DNA of 64,000 bases, taken from Branchiostoma floridae. Taxonomy: Eukaryota; Chordata; Leptocardii; Amphioxiformes; Branchiostomatidae. Shown here one piece after another: positions 39,781 to 51,300 of the stretch (the stretch's first letter is position 1; the number at the start of each line of letters is the position of its first letter). The translations under genes and the position numbers were made by a program. The notes below the pieces were generated by a model. The model saw only the letters and a program-made list of their open reading frames with translations, made no database searches and was not told the DNA's origin. Where the stretch lies: NCBI RefSeq assembly GCF_000003815.2, contig NC_049990.1, forward strand, positions 17,760,828 through 17,824,827, written 5' to 3'.

Positions 39781-42121
39781 TTATGGTCTCAATTTTTCTT
39801 ACCTAAATGCAAGTGAAGAAACCACCACCATCACTCTCTATAGCTGTAAGCAGGAGCAACCTCCTCAGGGTCAAACAGTATCAACTTTGGATCAATAAGA
39901 GAAAACTCTCCAAATCTGTCACGCTCGGCCCAGGTATAACAAAAGCAGTATATTATGCCACTTCTATCGGATTAAGGGCCACCAGTCGATAGGACAATCT
40001 GCGGGGTCGATGGCACGATCGTGCGAGATGGGATGATACCCACAGATAATATCTTTATTATCTCTGTCCAAATTAACGGCAAATTGCCCAAGCTTGAGAG
40101 GGATTGGTTTGATGTCGAGTGCTGAGTGGAAGCTATCTCAGTCAGAGTTAGGCTTGTAATATATAGAGAATCTTGCATGTTGTATCGAATTATGGTGCAG
40201 CTTCTTTAAACAAATGTTGTCATTATTTCGTTATCTACTAGTACTATATGATATAGTAGATCTCTCGCAAGTGATAAGGCCTAGAAAAAATGTGTTTCCT
40301 GTTTTAGTCCTGAAAAAATTAGGGTCGGTAGGTAAGGATTATCTTTTTTTCTTGTAGTTTTTTTAGGCTGGCCCAAACTCTATTGTATCATATTACAATA
40401 CAGTTGAACATTTCGTAAACTGAAATGCAGAAGGACACCTGTCTTTCAACGTCAAATTTTAATTTTGTACAAAATAGATACATTTATCCTTCATTAGATA
40501 CATGTAGGACAAGCAGTGTTTTTATTTCAATAGGAAGCAGGCTGAATAAAAATTCTAACTGGAAGCTATGTGACTCCACTGCCCACCCCCAAAAAAGTCT
40601 CTAGGGTCGGCAGGCTTTTCTAGGGAAAGGGGAAACACAACATTTATTTTCCTAGACCCAAACTTGTGGGCATATTTTATAATCTTATCCATGGACTAAC
40701 AGACATTCAATGCAACTGAGGATTCTTCCATAAGAGTTTTTTTAAGACTGTGAGTGCCCAAAAGGCCACGTCAGCAACTATTACACTAAATCCAGCGCTG
40801 AGACTGTGCCGTAACTTGACTGTTTTACGGCGATTCTCAGAATTCATGGTCCTCTATTGAATTACCGCATGCAGGAAAGAAATTTGTCACAATAAAGATG
40901 GCAAGATCGTTACAAGAACATAGGTAATTACGGACGTAAGAGCCAGACAATATTGGACATGAGAAGACATTTACAGCCTATTAGGCAAATGGTTCATGTT
41001 GATTCAAAATGTCAGGAACAGGAAGTTTGGTGAATGTTTTATTTTGGCAACGTTGGCAGTATTACTAGTATTAGTACTGTTCTGAATTGCTTGAAGCTAC
41101 CGTAATGTAATTTACAGTACCTCCTACGCACACTTAAAATATTATTGGTTTCTTTTTGGAGATATGTTTTTATATACAATTTGCTGTCACAATTTTTAGC
41201 ATTGAATTTGAGCCAATAAATGTTTTATTTTGGTAATGTTGGCAATATCATAACAGTTCTGAATGGCTTGAATTTCTTTAGATGTAATTTGCAAGTACTC
41301 TTACATATACTGGGTTCCTTCTGAAAATATGTTTATCTTGATAATTCTCAGACAAGTTTGCTAATGATACATGTATTACGTCACAATTCGTAGGATTCTA
41401 TCCAACAACTCAATTTAAATTTTTCAGCTAGCCATATTTGTTATTCATAATTCTTTAGAGATAGTTTCAAGTAAGTTAGATATGCTTTCTGCTTCCAAAA
41501 ACCTGTTATACTTTAACAGTATGCTATAGATCGGCCCACAATATGACTTATTACAGTTATGAAGACAATAGTGTGTATGGGGTGTTGAGGTGAATTGTAG
41601 ATGACACATGAATATGACATTGGCAGCTATGATTAATATCAGTTCCCTTACACCTGATGATAGAGACATTATTGTGTAATCATGCGGAATGACTCACAAT
41701 AACGTGACGCGTGCCTACGCTATCTTGTGACCCTTCGTCATCAGGTATATATAGAATAAAAAGTCGGCACATTGTTTGAAACATCTGGGCTACACCTATT
41801 TAACTTGCTGTTTCTTGTCACAAACCTAGAATTACTGTATTGTACGCAAGTTCAAACAAACAGCAAAATCTTTGTTGTATTACTTGAATGTTCAAAAGTT
41901 TGAATTTAGCTATATAGAATTTCAGATAAAGTAAAGCTCTGAAGAGAGGTAGTAAGGTTTGGAATTAGATTTTGCTGACATTTTACTTTATTCTATATTA
42001 CAAGTGACTGCCTGCAAATATGCAACTTTTCTTTTCAGTTTTCTTTTTGTAGAGTAGACATTCAGCTATTTCCTAATGGCATTGAAAATCTTTTTTACTG
42101 AGTTACTGAAAAAGGCAGATT

Positions 42122-42350
42122 GTAACGCTAATTCACCTTTATCCGCAGGGTATGTCCGTCATTTTTAAATCAGGGTATTTATGGATATAATTTATAAAGT
42201 CGACAGATAGTGGTTTCAGTGTAGAATATTTTCAACATACTGCATTCTAAAGCTACCTTCCGTCGACTTGATACCAATATATACCCTGGTTTTAAAATCA
42301 ACGGATATAGGTAACCCCACGGATAAAGGTGACCTACTCCTAGTGTAACC
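42122..42350. mobile_element. Foldback MITE with TTTATCCG arms
   Basis: Left arm (TCACCTTTATCCGCAGGGTA) and right arm (complement of TACCCTGGTTTTAAAATCA and CGGATAAAGGTGACC) are inverted over more than 60 bp with mismatches. Central GTCGAC occurs on both sides. No coding frame. Confidence 0.65.
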
Positions 42351-42954
42351 CTTTAAGTGTTCATTTTCATTTGAGAAGCACGGTGTGAAGACTAGTCAAT
42401 TGCTGTCTACCCTTGTGTCAGGGATCCCAGCAGCAGTACAATCAAATAATGGATACTACTGCTACTACTACCAGTACTAAATGTTACTATTTTTATTTGA
42501 GAAACAAAGAACTTCCTTGTTGTGTCCTTGATGATGCTAGCCCGACAGTTGGATGGCAGGTATCGGCTGCGTCACCTGCCATTAGTGACTTATGTAGACA
42601 ATCAAGTCTCTAATTAGTGTGAATCATTGTAAAGACATTCATGAAGAATTGGCAATTTCATGGGTGACTGTGGCTGGTTTTCTGCCCCTGCGATCCATAC
42701 ATGCTGCATTAGATGTGTGATTGGTGCAGCAGACAGACGTGTAAATCTGTGTTCTTTGATTACCTTTGGCAAGATGACTTGACTGGTTACATTTGTATGT
42801 TTCTAGTTGAAGTATTCGTTGATTTGCTATTCTATTGTTTGGTTTGGTGGGTCCAGCTCAAAAAGTTATGATTATATAGTTTGCTGGTGTAGATATATTG
42901 TGTGGCCTTATGGAGAAAAATTCTTTGCTCATTTGTTGATTTATTCTTGAAATA

Positions 42955-43030
42955 GTTGAACTGTACACACAAAAATTGGACTCACCCAAATTTTCGAGTG
43001 CACAGCATCAGTCTTTGTCAAGGAATGAAC
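42955..43030. repeat. Fragment of the foldback family at 58675-58918
   Basis: CACCCAAATTTTCGA, CAG...CAGTCTTTGTCAAG and AATGA.CAATCCACT occur as in the arms of the intronic element at 58675-58918. Only one arm is seen here. Confidence 0.5.
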
Positions 43031-43744
43031 AATCCACTTGTTGATTGGTTTGGTTTGTTAGACACGTACAGCATAGCTCAAAAAGTTATGGCTTTGTGGG
43101 TTGCTAACTATATGTATGCCTTGGCCTTAGGAAGAAAAATGTAATTTTGTTATACCGGTATGTTATGTAATATTGGATATGTCATAAACCACAAATATAG
43201 CTTCAGCAGCTGAAAATTAATGTTACATTTATTTTATATTAGATAATGTGTGAGCTATCTCTCTCTCAATTAAGATTCCTTGACAATTTAATGTCATGTA
43301 TTCTGAAGGTATTCACTACAAGTACAGTATTCACAACACAGTCCTCACAATAATCATTACAGGTCACGAGATTGTAATTTTACGACATCTGATCTTGACC
43401 CAATATTTTCAAAATATTGTGCAAAAAACATTTTCTAGAGAGACTTGAGAGATTGTTTCCTTGAAATCTTGACACCCTAGTTTTATAGTAATCGATTACT
43501 TGCAGTAATTTATAAACTGTAGGTAGCAAGCTCCTTTTCTTCTCAATTCAGTTCAAGTAGACGATCACTGTAATGTTGTACAGTTGATTTCCCTTCCCTT
43601 GTTGGTATTGGCAAGTGGACCTTGTCTATTGAACAGGCTAATACCGTGTGTAAAGATTTATTGTTCGAAGTGCTTGGTACAATGATCACAGCTGTTCTGT
43701 ACTTGGCTGGGGAGAGATTAGCTCGGCAGCCAAATTGGTTTTTC

Positions 43745-44830
43745 ACAAGGTCAAATGTGTGTGAAGCTCGGAGGTTACAAGGTCAAACTTGTGTGAAGCT
43801 GGAAGAGAATCGTAACGGACCTGAACTTGGTTGTGCTGTACTTAGTTGAGGTCTGATTAGCTGCCAAACAGGGTATGCACACAAGGTCTCATTGATGTAT
43901 TAGTCCGAGTGGGCACCCTAAAAGAGAGCCAAGCCCAAAAATAAACGGCTGCATGGACGCGTGTTTTTAGCGGTGAGAAATTCCCTTTTCGCCAGCAGAA
44001 CTGATCTCAAAAATTAGATTGTTGAAAGCTTGTTTGTAAGTGAAGAAATTAGTAGATAAATTTTTGCAGCCCCGTGCTAGGTCGGAGGTACACAGTCCTG
44101 GGTTCTGAGTGGTGCGGTTGTACACTAGCAGCAAAAAAGTGCTTTTTGTGGGGATTGGCTAATCATAGTTTGTAATTGCTATAAAAAAAGAACCTGTATA
44201 GTTGACGTTGGCAATTTTTCCCATTATAAAAATGTAATGTCTAAAATCTAAATGTGCTCAACGTAGAATGAAAAATATGCTGACATTTCACGTAGCTTCA
44301 TTACGAACGTGCCCATGTAAACCACGAATTATAACATAGAAGTCTATGGGAAGAAAAAACTCATCAATGAGACCACAAGGTCAAATGTGTGTGGGAGGGG
44401 GGGTTTACAAGGTCAGACTTTTGTGAGGCTTGGAGGATACAAGTTTTAACTTGTGTGAAGTTGGGAGGGCTTTAACAAACCTTAACAGAACTCAGTTTTT
44501 GGTGACAAATGTGCTTTACTTTGTTGGGGAGATATTAGTTAGGTACCACACAAGGTCAAAAGTGTGTGAAGCTACATAAGGTGTGTGTGTTCAAGGTCAA
44601 ATTTGTGTGAAGCTAGTGAGACTCTCAGAGATAAAACAAGCATTTTGAACTGATTGAACATCTGATGATCAAGACTTGAATAGGACAGTGGAAAACAGAA
44701 CCTCTCTTAGTTGGGGTGAGATTATCTGCCAAATAGTGTGTTCACACTACGTCAAATTTGTGTGCAGCTGGAGTGTGTGTGTTCAATGTCAAATGTGTGT
44801 GAAGCTAGTGAGAGATGTAACGAACTTGAA
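43745..44830. repeat. Scattered short repeats AAGGTCAAATGTGTGTGAAG
   Basis: The motif AAGGTCAAA(T/C)(G/T)TGTGTGAAGCT recurs at least seven times at irregular spacing (near 43748, 43778, 44382, 44410, 44552, 44595, 44785), mixed with unique DNA. A decayed minisatellite or repeated intronic amplification. Confidence 0.6.
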
Positions 44831-44942
44831 CTCAGTTTCGGTTACAAATGTGTCTGCGTCTCCCACTTCCGCCCATCAGTCAAGCCTTTCAATTACCATC
44901 CAGGCCATTAGGAGTAAAGGGAGTCATGCAGAACTTGGCTCA

Positions 44943-45261
44943 GGACCAAAAGTCAGGGAGTATATATAGAGGTATTAGATGTGTAGGTGTGTGTACATAC
45001 CGGTAGGTAGGTTTTACTACCTTGTACAACACATGTTCACAGACATTTGTCATAAGTTTGAAGTCCCCATAACAACGGTATGGGTCCGTTCACACTTGTG
45101 CGCATAGTCAAGTCCGTACGACTTGTGTATTCACGACCAAGTGTCAGGGAGCATATATAGAGGTATTAGATGTGTAGGTGTGTGTACATACTGGTAGGTA
45201 TGTTTTACTACCTTGTACAACATGTGTCCATGGACATTTGTCATAAGTTTGAAGTCCCTAT
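44943..45261. repeat. Direct duplication of about 120 bp, offset about 197 bp
   Basis: The segment from GTCAGGGAG through TATATAGAGGTATTAGATG and GTTTTACTACCTTGTACAAC to AAGTTTGAAGTCCC occurs twice with high identity, separated by about 75 bp. The second copy abuts a SINE. Confidence 0.8.
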
Positions 45262-45515
45262 GGTGCAATGGGTAAGTGACCCGGCTACTTGGCAATGTGG
45301 AGAAAGTTTTGTGAATCCATAGACTGGTTTGAACCCTGCTTGGGCATGGTGTAAGGGGTTACATTAGTTCTTTTGGATGGGGAAAAGCTGGAATTCTTGT
45401 GTATGGTAGACTGCAGGTGTAAGCCTAAGAGTAGGCATCAAATGTTTGTATTAAAGAACCAAACACACTTACGGAGAAGAATAGGGTTGACCCAGTGTTT
45501 GCGATGATTGGTTGG
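45259..45515 (+). mobile_element. tRNA-derived SINE
   Basis: A box-like TGGTGCAATGGG (45261-45272) and B box-like GGTTTGAACCC (45326-45336) lie in tRNA-like spacing, followed by a body whose end (AAAGAACCAAACACACTTA) recurs at about 4976. A (GGTT)n microsatellite follows at 45510-45540. Confidence 0.6.
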
Positions 45516-46530
45516 TTAGTTGGTTGGTTGGTTGGTTGGTTAATTTGGATTTCCATTAGTGACTGATACGTCACTTTTCTTCCCGGAGTTCTGGTGAATT
45601 ATGTAAAACACTGTATGGCTGATATGAAACGGAGGTACGGAGTGATTTGTAGTGAAATTTGGGGCTGAAAACGTGAACAGTGTAGTGATGCTGCATCACT
45701 CTACTATTGGCTACTTGAAGCATCATGCTAGCTAAACATGTAGCTATTTCACAAGCATGGTATCGGCCCAAAATGACTAATACCATTTTAAAAGAGCAAT
45801 GAGCAAAGATCAAGTCTTTTAGTTCCTTTTTGGGAAGTTATCACAGCTTTTTCAATGTTGTCAGGCATTTTACAACCTTGAACCATACACTGTGAATATT
45901 GTATGTGGAGAGAATATTACTGGAACAGATGCTAGTTTTCATTGTCACACCATCCAATATGCCATGCAGCTAGTTTGTAAATCATACCACGCACACCATT
46001 TGGTCCAGTGCCCAGCATATTATACATAGACTGCATTGGACAGCCTTCTAATAAGTTCTGTACTATACTCTTTGGGTCACCACACAGTCACTCAGAACGG
46101 TTTTTCTTCAGACAATAAGACATGAAAAATGGTATGGGATGTACCGTTCTTTGAGTCTGAGCTGAGGTAAGCTCCTTTTTAGGCATTTTGTCGGCTTCCT
46201 AATGTTATATGTCTTTGTGTGTACTAGTCCAAGGACACCTGACAAAAATGTCTCCAAGCCAGAGCCTAACCTCTGCTTGGAGAGTAGAGACACATCTAAT
46301 GCTTGAAGGTTTAAGAAATCATGAAGACTTTTTTTAAGAGCATGAAGTTTCTTTGGATGAACCTCTTTGATACCCTGTGTTATGACAGTAGACCATAAAG
46401 TATACAGATTTGAAATTGGAAAGATAGGTCAAACAACATTTTAAAGTCCATACAACTGTAGTTATTTTACTTTTTAGCCAATTTTCACAGATAGTGAAAT
46501 TGCTTTCCTTTTTAAACTTACGTGTAAGAC

Positions 46531-46773
46531 TAAAGGTGGTATCTCACTGTACTTGGGGCACCAGTTCGGCACTGTCGGTTTGAAAGATTACTCAACGAAT
46601 GCCAGAGATAAAGAACAGATTTTCTTACGTTTTGTGTATCTTTTAAGTCAAACTTTTACATATTACACAATATCTAATTCATAAAACTAGGCAAACATAA
46701 CACAACAGTGCCGCAGTGAACGAACCCCGCAGTGCTGCACAGGTGCCCCAAGTGCAGTGAGATACCACCTTAA
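46531..46773. mobile_element. MITE with AAGGTGGTATCTCACTG ends
   Basis: About 35 bp of inverted terminal sequence (AAGGTGGTATCTCACTGTAC and its complement at 46741-46771), including GGGGCACC. Flanked by TA on both sides. 243 bp, no ORF. Confidence 0.75.
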
Positions 46774-47193
46774 GAGGTACACCGTGTGCTATGATCAAAC
46801 GTTAATGTCCTGATGTCCTGTAGAAACCCCTATGCAGTGATCCTTCTGAACTAAGCCCCTGACAGTTCCACAATGATTGATGTACTGATTTCTGCTCCCT
46901 CCTATATCTCACGGAAACCCCCGTGATGGAATGTAATGAAATTTGCATCCGACTTTCATTGCGATCCTGATCATTCCTCCGACAGGAGGAAATAGTTTCC
47001 TCATTAATTTCCCATCACTCTTTGTGAAAGGTGACAGGGTTATTTTTGTATCGTCGACACTTTGGTTAGAACCGGGGAATAATGAAAATTGTGCATATCA
47101 TTTAAAACTGGTGTTGGTATTATTTACATGTTTGCGACAGGAAAACCTGTATTGTTTGTATCAATCGTAGGATGTTTTTGCAAAAAAAAAACC

Positions 47194-47603
47194 CAGATAA
47201 TTCCGGACAAACAGGTTAATTCCAGAAAACCTCAATAATTTCAAAATAGATTGACCAGATGAATTATTCTTTGTAGGTATGATATTTCAAAGAATAATGT
47301 ATATCTTGGTTGCAATTAGATGTCTCCTTGAAGAAAGCCAATTCTGCAGAATTCTGGGGATTCTGTCTGAATTCTGGAAACTTGGCTCAAAGCCAGAATT
47401 CTGGATCCCTGAGCCAGAATTCTACCAGAATTCTGGGACCCTGAGCCATAATTCTGCAGACCTTATGATTGTGTAGACATCTAATTGCAATCTACATATT
47501 CTCCTTTGATATATCATGCCTACAAATATGAATTCATCTGGTCAATCTATTTTGAAATTATTAAGGTTTTCCAAAACTACACTGTCTGTTCAGAATTAAA
47601 CTG
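47194..47603. mobile_element. Large foldback element with EcoRI-like centre
   Basis: Two arms of about 110-140 bp are inverted (for example AATTTCAAAATAGATTGACC and GGTCAATCTATTTTGAAATT perfectly). The centre (47338-47460) carries about seven copies of CCAGAATTCTGG-like palindromes. No coding sense. Confidence 0.8.
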
Positions 47604-48310
47604 CCGCTGTTAAAAGTATATCTGACAGGTTCTTGCTATAATCACGAAGATGTCATACTGACGTCCCCAGGGAACAGTTTTACTGCTGTAATTCTGACAG
47701 CTTTAGACACAGGTCAGGACGACGGGCACCCAACTGAAACATGATACCCCCATTATGTCTTTATGATGTAATTCTGTCACTATTTAATCTGGACAGCTTC
47801 ACGTAACAATATCAATATAGATTATCAAAATGTTGGAAGATAGACATTTTATAGTAACAAACTGTGATGGGTATGAAAAGATTGAACATTACATGATCAA
47901 TACTTGAATAGGAGAGTGGAAATGATGCCAAAGTCACAATCTCACTGAACTAGCATCTGTCATTAAGGTTGATGTTACGACATTTTGTGAGGATTTCATA
48001 CTTCTCTTACAGTCCTCCAAGGTGACAATACTTACTGAAGATAGTTGTTGAAGAAAGAAATATGCTCTGGCCTATTTTTTACTTTGTTTGTGGTAATTTT
48101 TGTTTCTTTCTATTTTGTCTGCTTTTCTTTCTGGGCTGGGAGACAAAAAGTAAGGATTGCAAAATATAAAATAGAGCAAAAACACCTATAGTAAACAGAC
48201 GTCGTTGTCGTCGTATCCATTTTTGATGACAAGCCAGATTATTCGGAAAATAGAAATCCGTGGCATGCAACATGATACTTTTGTCTAACGGTAGTTTTTC
48301 TGTGTTTCAG

Positions 48311-51300
48311 ATATGTACAGAGAGACTCGGAGGACAGACATCTTTCTACGCCTGTTTGTGTACAAGACATTTGGAGGTGGCTGCTTCCCATGATGCAATG
48401 CAGAAGATTCCACCCAGAGCCCAACATAGCAAACCTTCCTGCTAAATCCGGCCACATCCGGTCCGAGGCAGTTTGTACTTGTATTATACTAAATGACAAC
48501 ATTGTTGTCCCCGGTTTATAGAAAAACAGGGGACAAAATTTGTATTGTGTACAGGATTGACTGCAACACAGTCTTTCAAATTTGCAGCCATCTTGAACAC
48601 CCCTCTGTACAGAGTTCAGTGGCCTAATGTAAGGACACTCTTCACACAAATGTGGACTACACTATTTTCCTAGAGGGGTTCAGCCAATGACAATTGAGAA
48701 AACCCTTTCCTATTGAAATGTTTTGGACTATTAGTTTGTAAAATATTTGCTCAGAAATGTTAGTAGTGGAAGAGTCCACTTTGAAGATGTAGGGGTTGTC
48801 AGGATACACTGTACAGATAATGAATTGTGGTGAAATACTCGATGGCAAGTCCACGTCTTCCTTTTAGCACAGCAAAGCAACATGCCGAGCAGTGGCCTTA
48901 ATTTTTCTGAAGTCAACCCTTTCATGTGTCTACAGGATGACCTGTACATGTACTCTACCGTTGTAGGAAGTGATACATACTCATTTTCCTCAAAATCTAC
49001 ATAATGACAGAGAAAAATGTATGTGTAACATCTACTGTTAAATAATTCCGCCACCCTGAAAAAATATGTCAAAACAAATCTCCAACCACAGCCCCCCCCA
49101 CACCCCCCACCCCACTCCCCAGTATACTGTAAATGCATTTAAGTTCGCGGGGCTTTAATTTTGCGGTAGCGGGGAAAAGGACTGTTCGCGGTAGCACCAT
49201 GCACTGTAATCTCATACTGACTACTGCCATGGTAAAAATGTTGGCATTGTTTTTAAGTGAAGTGTCGAAAACGACAAACAGAAAACCACCGCGAACATTT
49301 CTGCATTTACAGTACTAAAATGCACTCCTGTCCTGTATATCTAAACTGTGCATACCTGGGGGGAGGGGGGTGGACTAGAGGCCACCCAAAATTGGTGGAT
49401 ATATGTTACCCAGTAGAGTAATGTTCAAGCATGTTACATGTTCCCTCTATACATATGATGATATGGTACACAGTTTCAAGTATGATGCAATTTCAAGTGT
49501 CTAGTCTTCTAAGTGGTGCAACATTTGGCATGATTTACGACGAAAGTATGAACACTTGCGACCTCCTGCCCAAGACTTCCATCCTCTGCTGTTATCAGCA
49601 CCAACAAGATTTATTACCGGCCTTCCTTGCTATGTAAGATCGCTGTCTCCCATTACCAATTTGACCTAGTATACAAATGCCATTCTCCTTATTGGTAAGA
49701 ACAAAATTGTACCTTGCAAAATGCGAATTTGAAGTGTTTGGTATGTTTTTTGACCTGGCAGGTGGTGTGGGATGTAAAGTCAAGGGAGGTTCGTGATTTA
49801 CGCGGTAGTAAAAGCGGGAGGGCAAGTAATCGTACGGTAATGGGGGGAGCAAAGGGGTTCTCTTAATGATGGATCAGACACAGCGCAAGGGCATCTTGAT
49901 CGAGATTGAAGGGGTCTGCATGGGGTTTGGCAGTATCCAGTCTGTTCAATATTCCTAGGGGGTTCATATAATGTGCAGCATTTTCGTGAAATATTTCTCT
50001 CAACATTTGACTGTAGTTCGGAGACACAGGAAATTGAATCTTCGAACTGGCCGCAAGATTATAGGAATTATTTCCAACTTTATTGAGACAGCTTACATGA
50101 ATGACGTCAAAAGAAATTTACCTATTTCCACTAGCCACACAAAAAAGATGAGGTCGAAATATCAACAGTACGTTTTTCAACCTTTATATACAGACAAGAA
50201 ATGACTAGAAAATGAATGTGTGCTGTCAGAAAACCCCAAACACGTTATGACATGTCTGCAGGGCCCAGTCACATTATGTCTGACCTCTCCTGGAAAAGGA
50301 GACCTCCTGGTTGGGTAATGAGGTGTTTAATATATCCCCAGGGGGCCACCTTATCTGTACCATCCCTGGTCCCAACCCTCTCCTCTTCACGTGTAATTGT
50401 TACCCATCTATACAGTATTGATCTGAACCGTCTCCAGCCTTCAATTTTTTTTCCATCCCACTCATCGCTTCAAGCCCATTGTTATTAATTTCGTTGTCAT
50501 TTTTTTAACGGTTACGAAAATACATTGTCATCAATTCCATGTCAGAAAGTTATGGGATTTTTTGGGTGAAATTTTTATGTCACAAGAAGCAAATGTCTGT
50601 CCCGGGACAGAAGGCGGGTCATGTTAATGTAATTGATCACCTGTACAGACATGATTATCATAAAAACTGCCTCTAGTCCCTCTCGTAGTCCCCAAAGTAC
50701 ATGTATGTCTATCACAGCGCTAATAGTGTGCATTGTACAGGTAGACGAAAATGAAAAATTTTACCTTTTAAAGACGATATTATCCTTGTGGAAAGAATAG
50801 CACAAACCCGGAAAGTCCATACAGTGAATCAAAACAAAAATCTTTTTTTTTTCTCTCAAACTCAATCCACAGCATTTTCTTTTGTCATATTTCTTTGATA
50901 AGCTGTGCCATGTATGAATGTGCTATCATTTTTGGCCCATCTTTACTTTTCATTCAGCTGCAAATCCCTTCGTTAGTGTTCACAGAAGATGGCATTAGTG
51001 TTGGCGAAGAATCCGTCCTAGTTGAGCCCCATTAAACTTCAGATGAATCTGTACGGCTGCGGCCATGTTAATGTCTTCTGCGGATATTAAAACCGGGGTC
51101 CATCTGTCACCGACACCCCCTCAGATTGTTTCACCCTCGCCGTCAGCACAAAATGGCACCTTTTATGGGGGACAGAAAATCACAAAGTACCGTAAAACCG
51201 CCGGCCGCGTCGTCCCCGAAATGGGATTGCGGTCGGAATCGGGGTTCGTAGATGGGAGGTTGATATTGAGAGATGGGCATGGCTCGGGGAAGAACGTTAC

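Larger units (their letters stand above)
28711..48310. other. Long intergenic or intronic stretch, no recognised protein gene
   Basis: Scanning both strands found no conserved protein domain or exon chain. The content is unique AT-rich DNA broken by dispersed repeats, degenerate tandem duplications (35640-36840, 43745-44830, 44943-45261), several MITEs and a SINE, listed separately. Regulatory elements could be present but cannot be told from single-sequence reading. Confidence 0.55.

Noticed and set aside
40270-40670. Possible inverted-repeat element with AGGGTCGG motifs
   Set aside because: The shared motifs are direct and short; no consistent termini or target duplication could be read.
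45510-45540. Functional meaning of (GGTT)n, and of the C/G runs near 9883, 16249 and 25590
   Set aside because: Simple microsatellites and homopolymers common in intronic and intergenic animal DNA.
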